A DNA stretch of 64,000 nucleotides from Osedax fenrisi (GCA_964019155.1 OZ025241.1:90798223-90862222), one strand, 5' to 3'. Shown: positions 37,601 to 50,396, numbered from the stretch's first letter. Notes: generated by a model from the sequence alone, not told the origin. Numbers and translations are program-made.

Positions 37601-38195
37601 AAATACATTCATGTAAATATGTAAGTGAATAATATATACGCATAGTTAGCACAACAATAGATTGTTTAATGTCCCCTTTCTTACTATATTAATATGTTAA
37701 TAAGACATATATTAATTATGATAAATAGGGAAATTAAAATGTTATTATTTTCCCAGTTATTTATATGCATTTATTTATTCACTTTATTTAATTAATGTGA
37801 AAACATGAACGACAATATATAACCAAATATATTGATTCTCTTAGATATTATGTATTCTTGTTATCGTCTTCACACAGATACTTTAAATAAATTTGATAAC
37901 GAAACCTATATAATTGAATCATTATGTTCTTTATTAATTATAAAAGTGATTCAATTTTAATATCGCATCTCTAATAAGGGACTCGATAGTTTACTTGTAT
38001 TAATGATCGAATAATTTAATAAGATTTGCAATAATATCAATATTATTAAAATATCACCAATATAAAACAAATAATTATAATTATGATAATTATCATACAG
38101 AGAAACTGACTATAATTAGTATAATAATATTAATAAATATTATGATTTTTAAATGTATATATAATGCCTATTTGAAATAGTAAATATTTTTGTAA
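37601..38195. other. Spacer, nothing recognised
   Basis: This is AT-rich DNA with no supported gene or element boundaries. Confidence 0.5.
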
Positions 38196-38197
38196 TA

Positions 38198-39116
38198 GGG
38201 GAGAGCGGGGCAGGTTGACCATAGGGGCAGGTTGAGTCATCTCAATTATTTCTGCTATTAATAAATATCTTAATGCAATTTTTAATACATGTATACACAA
38301 TTATATTTAGCATTAGTATAACAACTCAAAAATTATTTATTTGAACTAATTAAAATATTATTTAATTATTAATATTTTATGAAAATCTCGTTAGTGGGAC
38401 AGTAAGTTTAAATTTGATATTATTAATATATTTTGTAATAATATAGTAGTATTAATGGTATATTAATAAAGTATATTTAATATACTATATATTATAAATT
38501 AAAAAATTAAAAAATTATCACTCACAAATTAATTAGATTACTTTTATATATACTAGTGATATGGGGCAGGTTGACCATAGGGTCAATCTGCCCCGTTTAT
38601 CATTAAACATATTTATTCATTAATGTATTTAATTAATTAATGACTTATTTAAATAATAATAATAATCTAATTAATAAAATATATAATTGAGTAATTATTT
38701 TAAATAATTAAATAATTGGTTTATATGCTGGATTAAAACATAGAAAATCTAATCTAACCTCTCGCCTTAAAAGTTTCATTAGTTTTGATATTAATCTTGG
38801 TGCATATACTTGTTAATATACTAATAAATATAAAAATATAACTTTAACTATGTTTATTTTTTTAAATATATCTTTAATTTTGCATTTTTTCTACCTGGCT
38901 CAACCTGCCCCATTAGACGGGGCAGGTTGAGCCAATTAAAAAAAAATTAAAATGTAATTATATAATTAATTATTTATCATTACACTGATTTATGAATTTT
39001 TTAATTGATCATAAACTATATATATCTTATGCACTTTATTTTATTAAAATATATTCATAACATTATAAGATACATGTGTTTTTATAAAAACCGGCTCAAC
39101 CTGCCCCGCTCTCCCC
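38198..39116. mobile_element. TA-flanked DNA transposon, non-autonomous
   Basis: Inverted ends of about 22 bp begin GGGGAGAGCGGGGCAGGTTG and are flanked by TA on both sides. Two internal repeats of the terminal motif lie at about 38560-38600 and 38894-38935. The GC-rich ends contrast with an AT-rich, non-coding middle. TA target use suggests a Tc1/mariner-related element, but the terminal motif is not diagnostic. Confidence 0.65.
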
Positions 39117-39118
39117 TA

Positions 39119-40893
39119 CTATTTCTAAATATGTAACTTAAATTGTAATACCTACCATCTAAAATTGTAAATATATAAATAATAATTAAAATAATTATAT
39201 TGAATCAATAATGTATACATAGGCAAAGTAGGCAAACCTATATATACTTGAGCAAGTATTAATATTAGTTTAAAATTTATTTCTTTACAATAAGTTTAAT
39301 TAAAAATTAGATAATTGTATTTTTTTACGGATTATTAATTATTGCTGCATAATATAACACTAACTTATTCATAATATAAACATTTATTAATTTGTTATTT
39401 TAATGTTGTCAAATAACTAGGTATATAATTAATATATATACAAATACCTATATAATTAATATATTTAAATAAATTCAAATAAAAAAACTATAAATTAAGA
39501 AATATAAACATATTTGTTTACTAAGTTCAACCCATAGTTCAACTACCAAGTTCATTAAATTATCGATAGAGAGTCTCTATGTATGCCAAATGTAACATAG
39601 AGACCGATATGATACATTTGGCATAGCTTTACTACCTGATTAGGACTACCTATTACTTTACTGGTACTATAAATCCACAGAAATATTATATCTAAATCTA
39701 AGATATAATATATAAGGGTATTTATTGTAATACATATATGATATATATGTACATATATATATGATATATATATATATATATATATGTACTATACTTTATT
39801 ACCTATATTATCTATATAAGTTACACATCAAACAATATACCAATTGTCTGATACGGTAGAATTATTACGTAATACTAGTTGTTATTCTATATATTAGATG
39901 TACAAAGGACATTACACTTTTGGTGAGGCATACATATTTTCCGCCTTTATATCATAAAGTTTAGGACCTATTTAAAAAGTTTCCAAATTTACTTGATACC
40001 TTCAATGATAATATTATAAATAAACATTATTTTCTGTGCATCTTTTGTTATATATGATTTGAATAAATTGTATTTGAATAATACAAATTTCTGAAAATGT
40101 TTGAAATTACAAGATATGTTAGATAAAATAAGTAAATTCCTCTGAATTTTTGACATTATATAATATGTATATAAGAATCCTGTCATCAGAAATAATGTGC
40201 TAGACAGAGTAATGAAATGAAGCGAACTTAAAATATCTGGTAATATTACAATTTTAAATAATATTCAATATTATATTGAATTTAATATTATTAAATTATA
40301 TATAAAATTTATAATATTTATATTATAATAATCTAATATTTAATATTATAGTATAATAATAATAATAATATTATAATAATATTAAATATTATAACCTTGA
40401 GTTTCACCACTTCTTTTAGTAGATATATCTACTATTCAGATTAAATATATATAATTTATATATAAATGTATTTAATATAAGAGATTCACGGAATCATACA
40501 CTGTATGATACAGTCATTGTAACTGTAACAGTGTATGATTCATACACTGTATGTCGTTATCCTATCGTTATCATATCGAAAAAGGCCGCTGTTTATTATT
40601 ATTATAATGTCAGAGTTCAAAATGGGTGGTACTTATCCGATTGGATGATAATTAATCGATTAATTTTAAGGGGATTTTTAATTTATTTGATTTTATTTTG
40701 TATAACTGTTTTTTTTAGCTGAATTACATCTAAAGTGCATATAAAATAGTATGCTTAGTACAAGCTTTTTATTTTATATTTATTTAATATATATAAGTAC
40801 CGACTACTTTGAACACTGATATTCTAATAATAATAATCGGCGGCTTTATTTGAGATAATTCTATAATAATAAAAGTGAAATGTATAACTATAG
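39119..40893. other. Spacer with small palindromes, no gene seen
   Basis: An inverted pair CTATGTATGCCAAATGT / ATACATTTGGCATAG lies at about 39577-39626. At about 40495-40560 CATACACTGTATG recurs around a short stem. Open frames at 39989-40186 and 40531-40722 have no recognisable domain and are not called. Confidence 0.45.
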
Positions 40894-41951
40894 CAGGAAA
40901 TACGATGATTTTGTGTATTTGTATTTTTATTTGAATTATTATTCAGTGATGTATTTGTATTTGATTGTCCTATTGTCTTATTTGATTGTCGGTGTATTTG
41001 ATCAAATACAGTTTCAAAATACTCTTTTAAAAATATGTTAAATTAATAATTTAATAAAATGTAGAATTTAAACAATTGATCTATTAATGTACAAAATTAA
41101 CAAACTTCTATTTATATTAATATTATATAAAATAATACATTTATTAAATAATGAAAATTATATAATAGAACAATAATTTGCAAAGAATTTTATGAATACA
41201 ATATAAGTAAATTTATGAATTTAAATTTATATTCTATATAGCAAATGTATAGGTTTAAAAATAAATTATAATATCCCAATCAACCAGTCTATTGCTTACA
41301 GTTTTTTTATTTTATTGATTTTCTTTAGGTATTAAATATATTTTAAATAGATTTCAGTTAATTATTATGAAACCTAGTTTAGAGATAGGGATTATTATTT
41401 TATGATATCAAAGAATACATTTAGTTAATTATTAAATAATATAACGTATATAATATGAAAAACTCTTATTACAAATATTTTGTAGTTATATTTTTATTTT
41501 ATAAAATTTATTTGTATTTGAAATTGTATAATAAACGTAATAAATATTTGTATTTGTATTTGATTCTTTAAGGGGCCGCGCAACACCCTGATATTGAAAA
41601 TAAAATATTATTTTTTTAAATATTTTTTATATAATATTCATAATATTTGATTATTTCTCTTTAAAATGGTATATCGGACAGTCCATAAAAGTATTTAAAA
41701 GTGACATAAATAAGCATTTATAAATACGAGCTCGAAAAATAGTTCATATAAATATGATATTTTTTTCTAATCTCGATGAACACAAAATTCAAATAATTAG
41801 TTTACGTTTTTACTATAATTTCTATGAAATAATAACGAATTTGAATATTTTAAAAACTATAATAATAAGTATAGATGTCGCTACATGTTTTAATATTTAA
41901 AATCGGTTAAATTTATAGCCAATGGGTGTTAGAGCATTCAATTACGACGTT

Positions 41952-41959
41952 TATAAATA
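41952..41959 (+). promoter_or_regulatory. Transposase gene TATA box
   Basis: TATAAATA lies 59-66 bp before the proposed start codon at 42018, inside the transposon's own left end. Confidence 0.5.
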
Positions 41960-42017
41960 CAAATAATTTCTTTTACTATTTGATTTCGCTGCTACAAGTC
42001 ACGTTTTAATTTGTATC

Positions 42018-45000
42018 ATGCCTCAAATTTCTAAACGTGCTAGAAATGCACGGTTTAGGGAAATAGTAAAGCAGGTTTATATATATATATATTATATTAA
42101 AAATAATATATAAATTATAATTATTTGCTAGGATATAACACATTTAATTTGATAAAATATTATAATTTTCATCGGCCATTGAAAAAAAAATAAAACGTCA
42201 TAATTGTCTTCAATTTATAACTAATTAAAATTATATAGCTATACTAATATACTATAACTATCCTAATATTCAAATATGTATAATATAATAAGATTATATA
42301 ACTAATTTTGTATTACAATATTCTAATATAGTTATAATATCGTTATTTACTGATTATATACTACATATTTATAATATAATTTTATTATATATGATATTTA
42401 TCATTATTTATTATGTATTATTATATTATTTACTCATTATCTATGTTATTCTTTGAAAATAAAAGCTTCCTTATTGTCTGCAAACATTTTACAAATGTAA
42501 TATTATATTTTAACATTCATAACATACATATATTATTTTAAAAAATACAAATATTGTATATAACATATTATATATTCATGTACAAATTATACATAATATT
42601 TTAGAATGCGAGAGATAGCCTGCCTTCCTCTGAACTTCCTCTGCAACCTACGGAAGATATTGCACTAGTCGATATGGTTAGTTATATATTATATACCTAA
42701 AATTAATACATGATATACGTATATATATATTATATTTTCTACATTACTTTCTACACATTTTTTACAAATTTATAATATTACATACCTAAAATTAATACAT
42801 GATATACATATATATATATTATATTTTCTACATTACTTTCTACACATTTTTTACAAATTTATAATATATGTATTTGTGTATTCTAGTTATATATTACATA
42901 CCTAAAATTAATACATGATATACATATATATATATTATATTTTCTACATTACTTTCTACACATTTTTTACAAATTTATAATATATTTATTTGTGTATTCT
43001 AGTTATATATTACATACCTAAAATTAATACATGATATACGTATATATATATATATATATATTATATTTTCTACATTACTTTCTACATATTTTTTACAAAT
43101 TTATAATATATGTATTTGTGTATTCTAGTTATATATTACATACATAAAATTAATACATGATATACGTATATATATATTATATTTTCTACATTACTTTCTA
43201 CACATTTTTTACAAATTTATAATATATGTATTTGTGTATTCTAGTTATATATTACATACCTAAAATTAATACATGATATACATATATATATATTATATTT
43301 TCTACATTACTTTCTACACATTTTTTACAAATTTATAATATATTTATTTGTGTATTCTAGTTATATATTACATACCTAAAATTAATACATGATATACGTA
43401 TATATATATATATTATATTTTCTACATTACTTTCTACATATTTTTTACAAATTTATAATATATGTATTTGTGTATTCTAGTTATATATTACATACATAAA
43501 ATTAATACATGATATACGTATATATATATTATATTTTCTACATTACTTTCTACACATTTTTTACAAATTTATAATATATGTATTTGTGTATTCTAGTTAT
43601 ATATTACATACCTAAAATTAATACATGATATACGTATATATATATTATATTTTCTACATTACTTTCTACACATTTTTTACAAATTTATAATATATGTATT
43701 TGTGTATTCTAGTTATATATTACATACCTAAAATTAATACATGATATACGTATATATATATATTATATTTTCTACATTACTTTCTACACATTTTTTACAA
43801 ATTTATAATATATGTATTTGTATATTCTAGCCTTCTGCTGAGCAACCTATACATTCTTCGACAAGTGAGAGGAAACTACAATCCTATAATTCATACTCGA
43901 GCGACGAAGAAGAATCAGTTATCCATGAATTTCCTAACCGACTTGTGGGAGTTCCGTTCTTTCAAGTAATATTCAGTGTTCTCTGTTGCTTCAAATGTAA
44001 ACAGGTAGGAACAGTGGATATTACTACTGTAAAAGGTACAGTTCGTGGAGTTGCAGAGATGGTGGAGATAAGGTGCCGTTCCTGTGGTGTGTTGGTCAAG
44101 ACATGGACGAACGTACATAGCAAATCGCTAAACTCTAAATTTATGTATAATACACAAGCTGTTCGAGGAGCACTCGGTGCAGGAATGCATTGCAAGTCTT
44201 TACGGTTGTTTCTTGCAAATTTAGGACTAAGTTCGATAAGCCATACTACATTTCAAAGGAATGTCAAATTATTTGCTGAGGAATCTACTGAGGTATTATT
44301 GACTACTACTTATTTTATCAGCTAATAATATACATTTTTATAGGTTGCTCTATCTGTCTGCAGAAAAGCTGTTCGAGTCGTATTGAGAAATATTAATGAC
44401 TATAACCCTCTAACACCTGGATCTATCGATACTACTAAAGATGTTATGGTATCCTATGATGGAACCTGGATGAAACGGGGCTATAAATCGCTGTATGGTA
44501 TTGGCTTTGTTATCGAATATTATTCTGGATTGGTAATAGATTTTGAAATCTTGAGCAAATATTGCCATGTTAGTAAAATAATAATGATAGTTATCTAATA
44601 ATAATATATTACCATACACATATAGACCAGTGTTGCTAATAAAGATGCCAGTGAGGAATGGAAGAATGACCATAAGAGTGACTGCTGTATTAACTACGAC
44701 CCTAATGAATACTCTGGTGGAATGGAGGTCGTACTTTTATAAAAGTTTTATATTTTTATGCCACTATATTATTATATCATAATTAGATGAAAGCTGCAGA
44801 AACTATGTGGTTGCGGTCTATAGACAAACACAAACTTCGATATAGTACAATGTTATCTGATGGAGATAGTAAGGCTCACAAGAAAGTGGATGGCAATCCA
44901 TACGCTGTCTCCAAGGAGGAATGTGTGAATCATGTTCACAAACGACTTACCTATCACCTGTCTAAAGTTGCTGGTATTGCAAAGAGGGATAACGTGTCAA

Positions 45001-45794
45001 CTGGTGGTGGAAAATCTGGACAACTCACAGCTGTTGTTATAAAGAAATTGGCAAAATATTACGGTAAAGCTGTTAGTATACAAATATTATTCAAAAATAT
45101 ATAAAAAAAATGCATTTATTTTATTTATAAAATAGATCAGATCTGAGAACCCCTATCAAGCAATATGGGCAACCTTCAAGCATTGCACATCTACAGATGA
45201 GAATCCGAATCATCAATATTGCGGTGTTTGGTGCAAATTTAAAAAAGCAATGGATGAAGGTATAAATAGTAATTATAAATGTAAAAATTATAAACTATAT
45301 ATATCTATTTACAGGTCGAACAATGCCTCCTCATAGTACTCTGGGTACTACTCTAAATTCAAAGGTCGCCCCATACGTAGAGAAAATTTATGAAAAGCTA
45401 TCAACCCAGGCTCTTCTTGACAGCTGTAGTAATAAAGGAACCCAAAATGCAAATGAATGTTTGCATAATACATTGTGGTCACTATGTTCTAAGGTATATA
45501 TATATATTTATAAAATGCATTGTAAATAAATTTATAAAATATATTTTACAGACAAAGTTTGTTTCCCTTTCTACGCTCCAATGTGCTGTGACGAAGGCCA
45601 TATCCATCTTCAACTTCGGGGAGTCTGCGTTTGCTGATCTATCAAATAGAAATCTGAAGTTTACCACTGTATCATCTGAGTCTAAAGCTATTGATGCGAA
45701 ACGTCTCTCCGATGCGAAAAGAACTCGTATCAAGAGAACTGATAATATTATAAAAGCTACTTCAGCTTATGGTGCTGGATGTGCAGCCTTATAA
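42018..45794 (+). CDS. Mutator-like DDE transposase, nine exons
   Basis: The proposed exons are 42018-42074, 42605-42676, 43831-44292, 44344-44568, 44626-44727, 44787-45071, 45136-45259, 45315-45493 and 45552-45794. All introns are GT-AG. Joined, they give about 582 codons without a stop. The N-terminus is basic, with an acidic SSDEEES stretch near residue 67. A zinc site of paired cysteines lies at about 96/99 and 125/128 (CFKC, CRSC). Catalytic-type residues are Asp236 (VSYDGTWMKRG), DGDS at 331-334 and Glu490 (NANECLHN). A Cys/His cluster (SKYCH, HKSDCC, NYDP) sits between the first and second Asp, and exon 7 adds a KHC-x11-CGVWC cluster. These match the arthropod-type Mutator-like transposase domain (Pfam family 'Mutator', by memory of its motifs). 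Introns other than the second are only 52-64 bp. The first two exons are the least certain. Confidence 0.85.
42677..43830 (+). repeat. Intron 2 minisatellite, about ten units of about 118 bp
   Basis: The unit contains AAAATTAATACATGATATAC, ATTTTCTACATTACTTTCTA, TTTTTTACAAATTTATAATA and ends GTATTTGTGTATTCTAG. Starts of the first motif are near 42699, 42788, 42906, 43019, 43145, 43263, 43378, 43498, 43614 and 43731. The unit at 42788 follows a shortened one (about 89 bp). The last unit ends at the true splice acceptor. Confidence 0.9.
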
Positions 45795-45825
45795 ATGGAT
45801 ATTTTATGTATTTATATATTTATAT

Positions 45826-46240
45826 ATATATATAAATATTTGTATTATTACTCATTATATTTACTATTTTATAAATAATCATTAGCATACATTTTATAAA
45901 CATATATAAATATTTGTATTATTACTCATTATATTTACTATTTTATAAATAATCATTAGCATACATTTTATAAACATAAATATTTGTATTATTACTCATT
46001 ATATTTACTATTTTATAAATAATCATTCGCATACATTTTATAAACATATATAAATATTTGTCATATTTTATATATATATATATTTTTATTATTTATATAA
46101 ATAAATACTTATTACTTATAATATACACATTTTATATACGATTTATAAATATTTGTCATATTTTATTTATATATATTTTTATTATTTTTATAAATAAATT
46201 TGTATTACTTATAATATACACATACGTCTTATTTGTATAA
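45826..46240. repeat. Tandem repeats downstream of the transposase gene
   Basis: Three to four units of about 75-87 bp (TATTACTCATTATATTTACT ... ATAATCATTAGCATACATTT) run to about 46060. Then two units of about 100 bp follow (TTGTCATATTTTAT ... ACTTATAATATACAC). They are non-coding. Confidence 0.75.
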
Positions 46241-47075
46241 CTTATAAATAGCAAAGCAGATTTAAAAATTAGTTAAAATTATGAAGTTATGACATTTTTA
46301 ATAAAGTAATTTTTAAAACGTGAATATCTCTGAATAAAAAAAAACGGTTACCATCTATGTTTGAACTACTTTCGATTATAGAAATACTTATTCAAATGAC
46401 ATGAAATTTTCACAGTATATAAGTATTATGTTACTCTTCAGATATAACTATATAAATCTAATAAATTATTCAATTATATATAATATTTTTTATTTATTAT
46501 TGAAATTTCTTGCATATTTTTTTCTTCTAGAAATAGGTATTATGTTAGTCCATTTTTAATATAATTTTAATAATCTAATTATCATACGCTATAGTTATAT
46601 TTGTAGATACATATTAGTTATATAATATATAAAAAAAAATTAGTTGATATTTTGAAGTATTCATAAATTGAATCTATTTTTAGTATTACATGATTTTCCT
46701 ATCTCCACCATGTTAAACGCAGGGTGTTGCGCGGCCCCTTAAAGGATCAATTTTAATTAATTTTAAGAAAAATGAATTGTATTTGATCAAATGTATTTGA
46801 CCCAACCCTGAACTATAATCAATAAATGTCCCTATTTTAAATGCATGGTTCACTAGTTGATATCAAATTATTATAATTAATTTGGAATTAATAAAAGTTT
46901 ACCTTTAATAATTTTATATTCACTATAGTTTAAAACCTTATTGTAATAAAAAGTTTAAAGTATTATTATAATTATAATAACATAATAATTATGATAATTA
47001 TATTTGTTTTGTATAATAAACAATTAAATACTATTATAATTTATGAAGCTATTAACAATATACATTTAGATAATA

Positions 47076-47106
<31 letters not shown>

Positions 47107-47337
47107 TTTATATATTGAAATCTCATATATATATTGAATACAATACAAGTGGATAGAATTGTATCTGATATATAATATGAGATATACAATATGTATTTAA
47201 ATGGACCCCTCAATAAGTCACAGACTTATGTTATGAATAATTGTGAGGGGCCCCGATTAATACAATACAAATAATAGCATTTTTATTTCTTGTGTTTTGA
47301 TTTATTATTTATTAAGTTCTTGATAAACACAAGATAA

Positions 47338-47420
47338 TAGCAATAACTGCCTGGAGTCAAACCCGGGAAATCTGTCTTACTAGCTTTTAGTTGTCCCATT
47401 GAGCCATAGATACCAGACAA
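47338..47420 (-). repeat. tRNA-derived SINE
   Basis: On the minus strand TGGCTCAATGGG (A-box-like) is followed about 35 bp later by GGGTTTGACTCC (B-box-like), the arrangement of a pol III promoter. An AT-rich tail follows. It does not fold as a complete tRNA by eye. Confidence 0.5.
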
Positions 47421-47939
47421 TATAAATATACACATGTTTGTGTGAGTAGATTACATATGAAAACTATCATAGATAATGTTTATATAATAGTCTTAATAGG
47501 TTTGAGGAGGTATCTGGGTGTGAGAGTGGTATGTCGCTATGAATCACCGATATGTAGAATTGTGTAATATCTATTAACTTGACATTACATTGTATCTATA
47601 TTATACACTAATTTAATTAGTCTAATTATAAATAGTTATATATATTATATATTTTTTAAATATATATATATATATTAAGCATATACCATAAGTTTTATAG
47701 ACGATATAGTAATAGCTAGTTTTCAATAGTCGGTTAAATTTAATTTAATGAATTGATAGATATTATGTTAATCTATAATTCTATCCATAATTCACCCACA
47801 CCAACCGATCACAGTTATTATATATAGAAATTATTTGTGCCTGTTTTTTTTTGTAGTCCAGTATGTATATATATATATATGTGTGTGTGTATGTTTGTGT
47901 ATATGTATATATGTGTGTATGTTAATACATGTATATGTG

Positions 47940-47995
<56 letters not shown>

Positions 47996-48538
47996 AATGT
48001 ATATATATTAATATGATTGCGTATTTATATGTGTGGTTATGCGTGTGTGTGTGTATACGTATATTGGTAAAAACACAATATAAAATTCAAAGCACAATAC
48101 ATTAATTCCATAAGATATACATCACTCCGATTAGCTAATCCATAATTATCATCTAGCGATCTCACTCTATCCATATCATCGTAAACAAGGGGCGTAAAAC
48201 TAGGTGTGGTTAACGCCCACCTAGAACATAGCAACTACGATATCACATTTAAAAATCCGTCTTTTCCGTATCCTAATCATAATAGTATATTATATTAAGG
48301 TTATATTATATTAAATACGATATTAATATTGAATTATCAATCATTTGATATTGTATTCAATATGTATCTCACACATTCAATGTGACTGTGAAAATAAGGA
48401 CCTCATTTTATGAATCTTTAAGTTCAGTGATGTGTTATGCACTAAATTAATAATTAGCATTCAATTGATATGTATATGTATTTATAAAAAAACATACATA
48501 CACGAGTGTATACTTACATATATATTTATATATTTATA

Positions 48539-48571
<33 letters not shown>

Positions 48572-48576
<5 letters not shown>

Positions 48577-48745
48577 CCTTGCATCCCATCTAGGAACTTA
48601 GATGAAGTTTTCACTTGTAACCATAAGGCTCTAATGTCCCTTCTAAGCAGCTCTCATGTCAAGTCCGGATGGGGTTTAAACCCGCGTCCTATTGCTTGTG
48701 TATCTGACGCCTTAGCAAACTGAGTCTGTAAGTCAGAAAGTCTGT
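48572..48745 (-). repeat. tRNA-derived SINE, near-complete
   Basis: On the minus strand a tRNA-like head (CAGTTTGCTAAGGCG, then GGGTTTAAACCCC) is followed by a body with AGTGAAAACTTCATCTAAGT. It ends GGATGCAAGGATAATA in a TA tail. The body segment also occurs as a fragment in block C (about 3100-3150, 10980-11030, 56905-56955), linking those fragments to this SINE family. Confidence 0.6.
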
Positions 48746-48746
48746 T

Positions 48747-48789
<43 letters not shown>

Positions 48790-49034
48790 GTAAAATTGTG
48801 GAAGTTTAGTGAAAGTGTACTGTGGCAGGTATTGATAAATGTTGTGATCTAGCTAGTCAATCAGTGAGTCTGAATGGCATATTTAAGTTATAAATATGTG
48901 ATTCATGACTTGTTCGGGTAATGGAGTGTGTGGGTCTAAAATGATAAATATATTAGTTGTGTTCTATTATGCATATTGATAATAGAAACCTATAGTCAAA
49001 TAGCAATGATAAAATCTAAATTATAATGCGTACT

Positions 49035-49097
<63 letters not shown>

Positions 49098-49699
49098 AAT
49101 ATTGACACAAACACACAAAACTGAGACAGTCACATATTTAATTTTATTATAAAATTACTCTACATACTTTCAAATAATCGTAATTCAATAATGTTAACGA
49201 TACATTTCATCGTACAATATAGTACGTAATCGTATTGATTGCGTTAATTATCGACTACTGCGCCCTAACCCCGGCATCACCACTATAAACAGGATGGATA
49301 ACGAGACACCTCTAAGTAAAGTTCTAATGATGGCTGGCATGGAGAAGCAGGGCTTCATCGGTATCCAGGAGACCAGCCTCCAGGGGACCCTCACGTAGAG
49401 ATGATCACCTGCTGTTAGTGCAGCTCTGACTTCATGTTATAGTATAGGTTGTATGTCCACCTACATATGTCTACACGTTATGTTCATGTAGCCGATATTC
49501 TACTATGTGTACCTGTTGTTTTTAATTGTAATTTACTATAACGATGATGATGATGATGATGATAAATAAGAACATATATAATTTATAAATGATTTCTTAA
49601 ATATATAGAAATAAAAATAGTAAAAATAGGTATAATAAGTAGTGTTGGAAACGGTTTCGAATATCGAATCGAATATTCGATTCTTTCAAATAGTAAATT

Positions 49700-49865
49700 T
49701 TGGAATTTGACAGATATTCGAAAATGTCGAATACCTAAATCTAATTATTCGAAAATGTCGAATACCTAAATCTAATTATTCGAAAATATCGAATACCTAA
49801 ATCTAATTATTCGAAAATATCGAATACCTAAATCTAATTATTCGAAAAATTCGAATATCAAAATT
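49700..49865. repeat. Left subterminal tandem repeats of the hAT element
   Basis: About five units of 31 bp are built on ATTCGAAAATGTCGAATACC and TAAATCTAATT. Some units carry ATATCGAA in place of ATGTCGAA. Confidence 0.8.
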
Positions 49866-50159
49866 TAACTATTAAAAAAAAACGGTAAAAGGCATATATT
49901 TTATTAAACAATAAACAAATAATTTAATACTATTTACCCTAGGCTATTTACTTCCGTTTTAACCTTTTTAACTATCATATAATTCATTATTTTATTTAAA
50001 ATAATGGAAACTTATCTTATCATTACTAGATTATTTAGTAAATATAATTTAAATAACTTAAATAATTTTATTTAACTAATCGATAAATATCATATCCTAA
50101 TTCAATATTTTATTTAAAATAATAGAAATTTATCTCTATTTTATAATGAAATAGATTAA

Positions 50160-50396
50160 CTGAAATTATATCTGTATAAACCGAGAATTGACCGGAATGA
50201 TTGTACATTAATGTGGTGGTCTGACCACGATAAGGAATTTCCTATTCTTTCCAAGATAGCAAAAAAATATTTAACAGGGCAGTCATCATCTGTTCCTGCA
50301 GAAAGAATATTTTCTATGGCTCCAAATATTTTAACAAAAAAACATTCAAAATTATGTACAGAGAAATTAGACTTATTGATATTCATTGATCATTAA
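50160..50396 (+). pseudogene. hAT transposase C-terminal dimerisation fragment
   Basis: This is an open frame starting just after an AG splice-acceptor-like site (AAATAG, about 50149-50154). It encodes LKLYLYKPRIDRNDCTLMWW, then the hAT C-terminal dimerisation signature: FPILSKIAKKYL, SSSVPAERIFSMAPNIL and KLCTEKLDLLIF before the stop. It is typical of the last exon of a hAT transposase. The DDE catalytic core and zinc finger are absent from the element, so this is a non-autonomous relic. Confidence 0.8.

Larger units (their letters stand above)
41572..46738 (+). mobile_element. Complete TTAA-flanked DNA transposon with a Mutator-like transposase gene
   Basis: Perfect 19-bp inverted ends GGGGCCGCGCAACACCCTG are bordered by TTAA at 41568-41571 and 46739-46742. 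The surrounding MITE reads TTTGATTCTTTAA at the same point in its empty copies, confirming the insertion. It contains a promoter-like TATAAATA, a nine-exon transposase gene and tandem-repeat tails. A TTAA target is unusual for Mutator-type enzymes (8-11 bp duplications) and recalls piggyBac or Kolobok. By structure it looks autonomous. Confidence 0.85.
40894..46810. mobile_element. hAT-like MITE, interrupted by the TTAA transposon
   Basis: The flanks AACTATAG (40886-40893) and AACTATAA (46811-46818) form a near-perfect 8-bp duplication. The left end (CAGG...AAATACG) is shortened relative to 1673, while the right end TGTATTTGACCCAACCCTG is intact. GTATTTGTATTTG repeats mark both sides. It is split at TTAA 41568-41571 by the 5.17-kb transposon. 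Confidence 0.7.
46819..49298. other. Spacer with microsatellites and SINEs, no gene seen
   Basis: It contains TA and GT/TA microsatellites (47860-48060, 48540-48573, 48752-48790, 49037-49095). A small hairpin CCCCTCAATAA ... TTGTGAGGGG lies near 47206-47251, and two tRNA-like SINEs are listed separately. The open frame at 48037-48234 (minus) has no recognisable domain. Confidence 0.5.

Noticed and set aside
43962..44195. Minus-strand frames in the transposase region
   Set aside because: These are shadows of exon 3. The plus-strand frame explains the conserved motifs.
47206..47251. Transcription terminator-like hairpin CCCCTCA...TGAGGGG
   Set aside because: It is a short imperfect stem without a nearby gene; probably chance or a repeat remnant.
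48660..48730. Functional tRNA gene (minus strand)
   Set aside because: Box-like motifs are present but no convincing acceptor or anticodon stem. A SINE head fits better.
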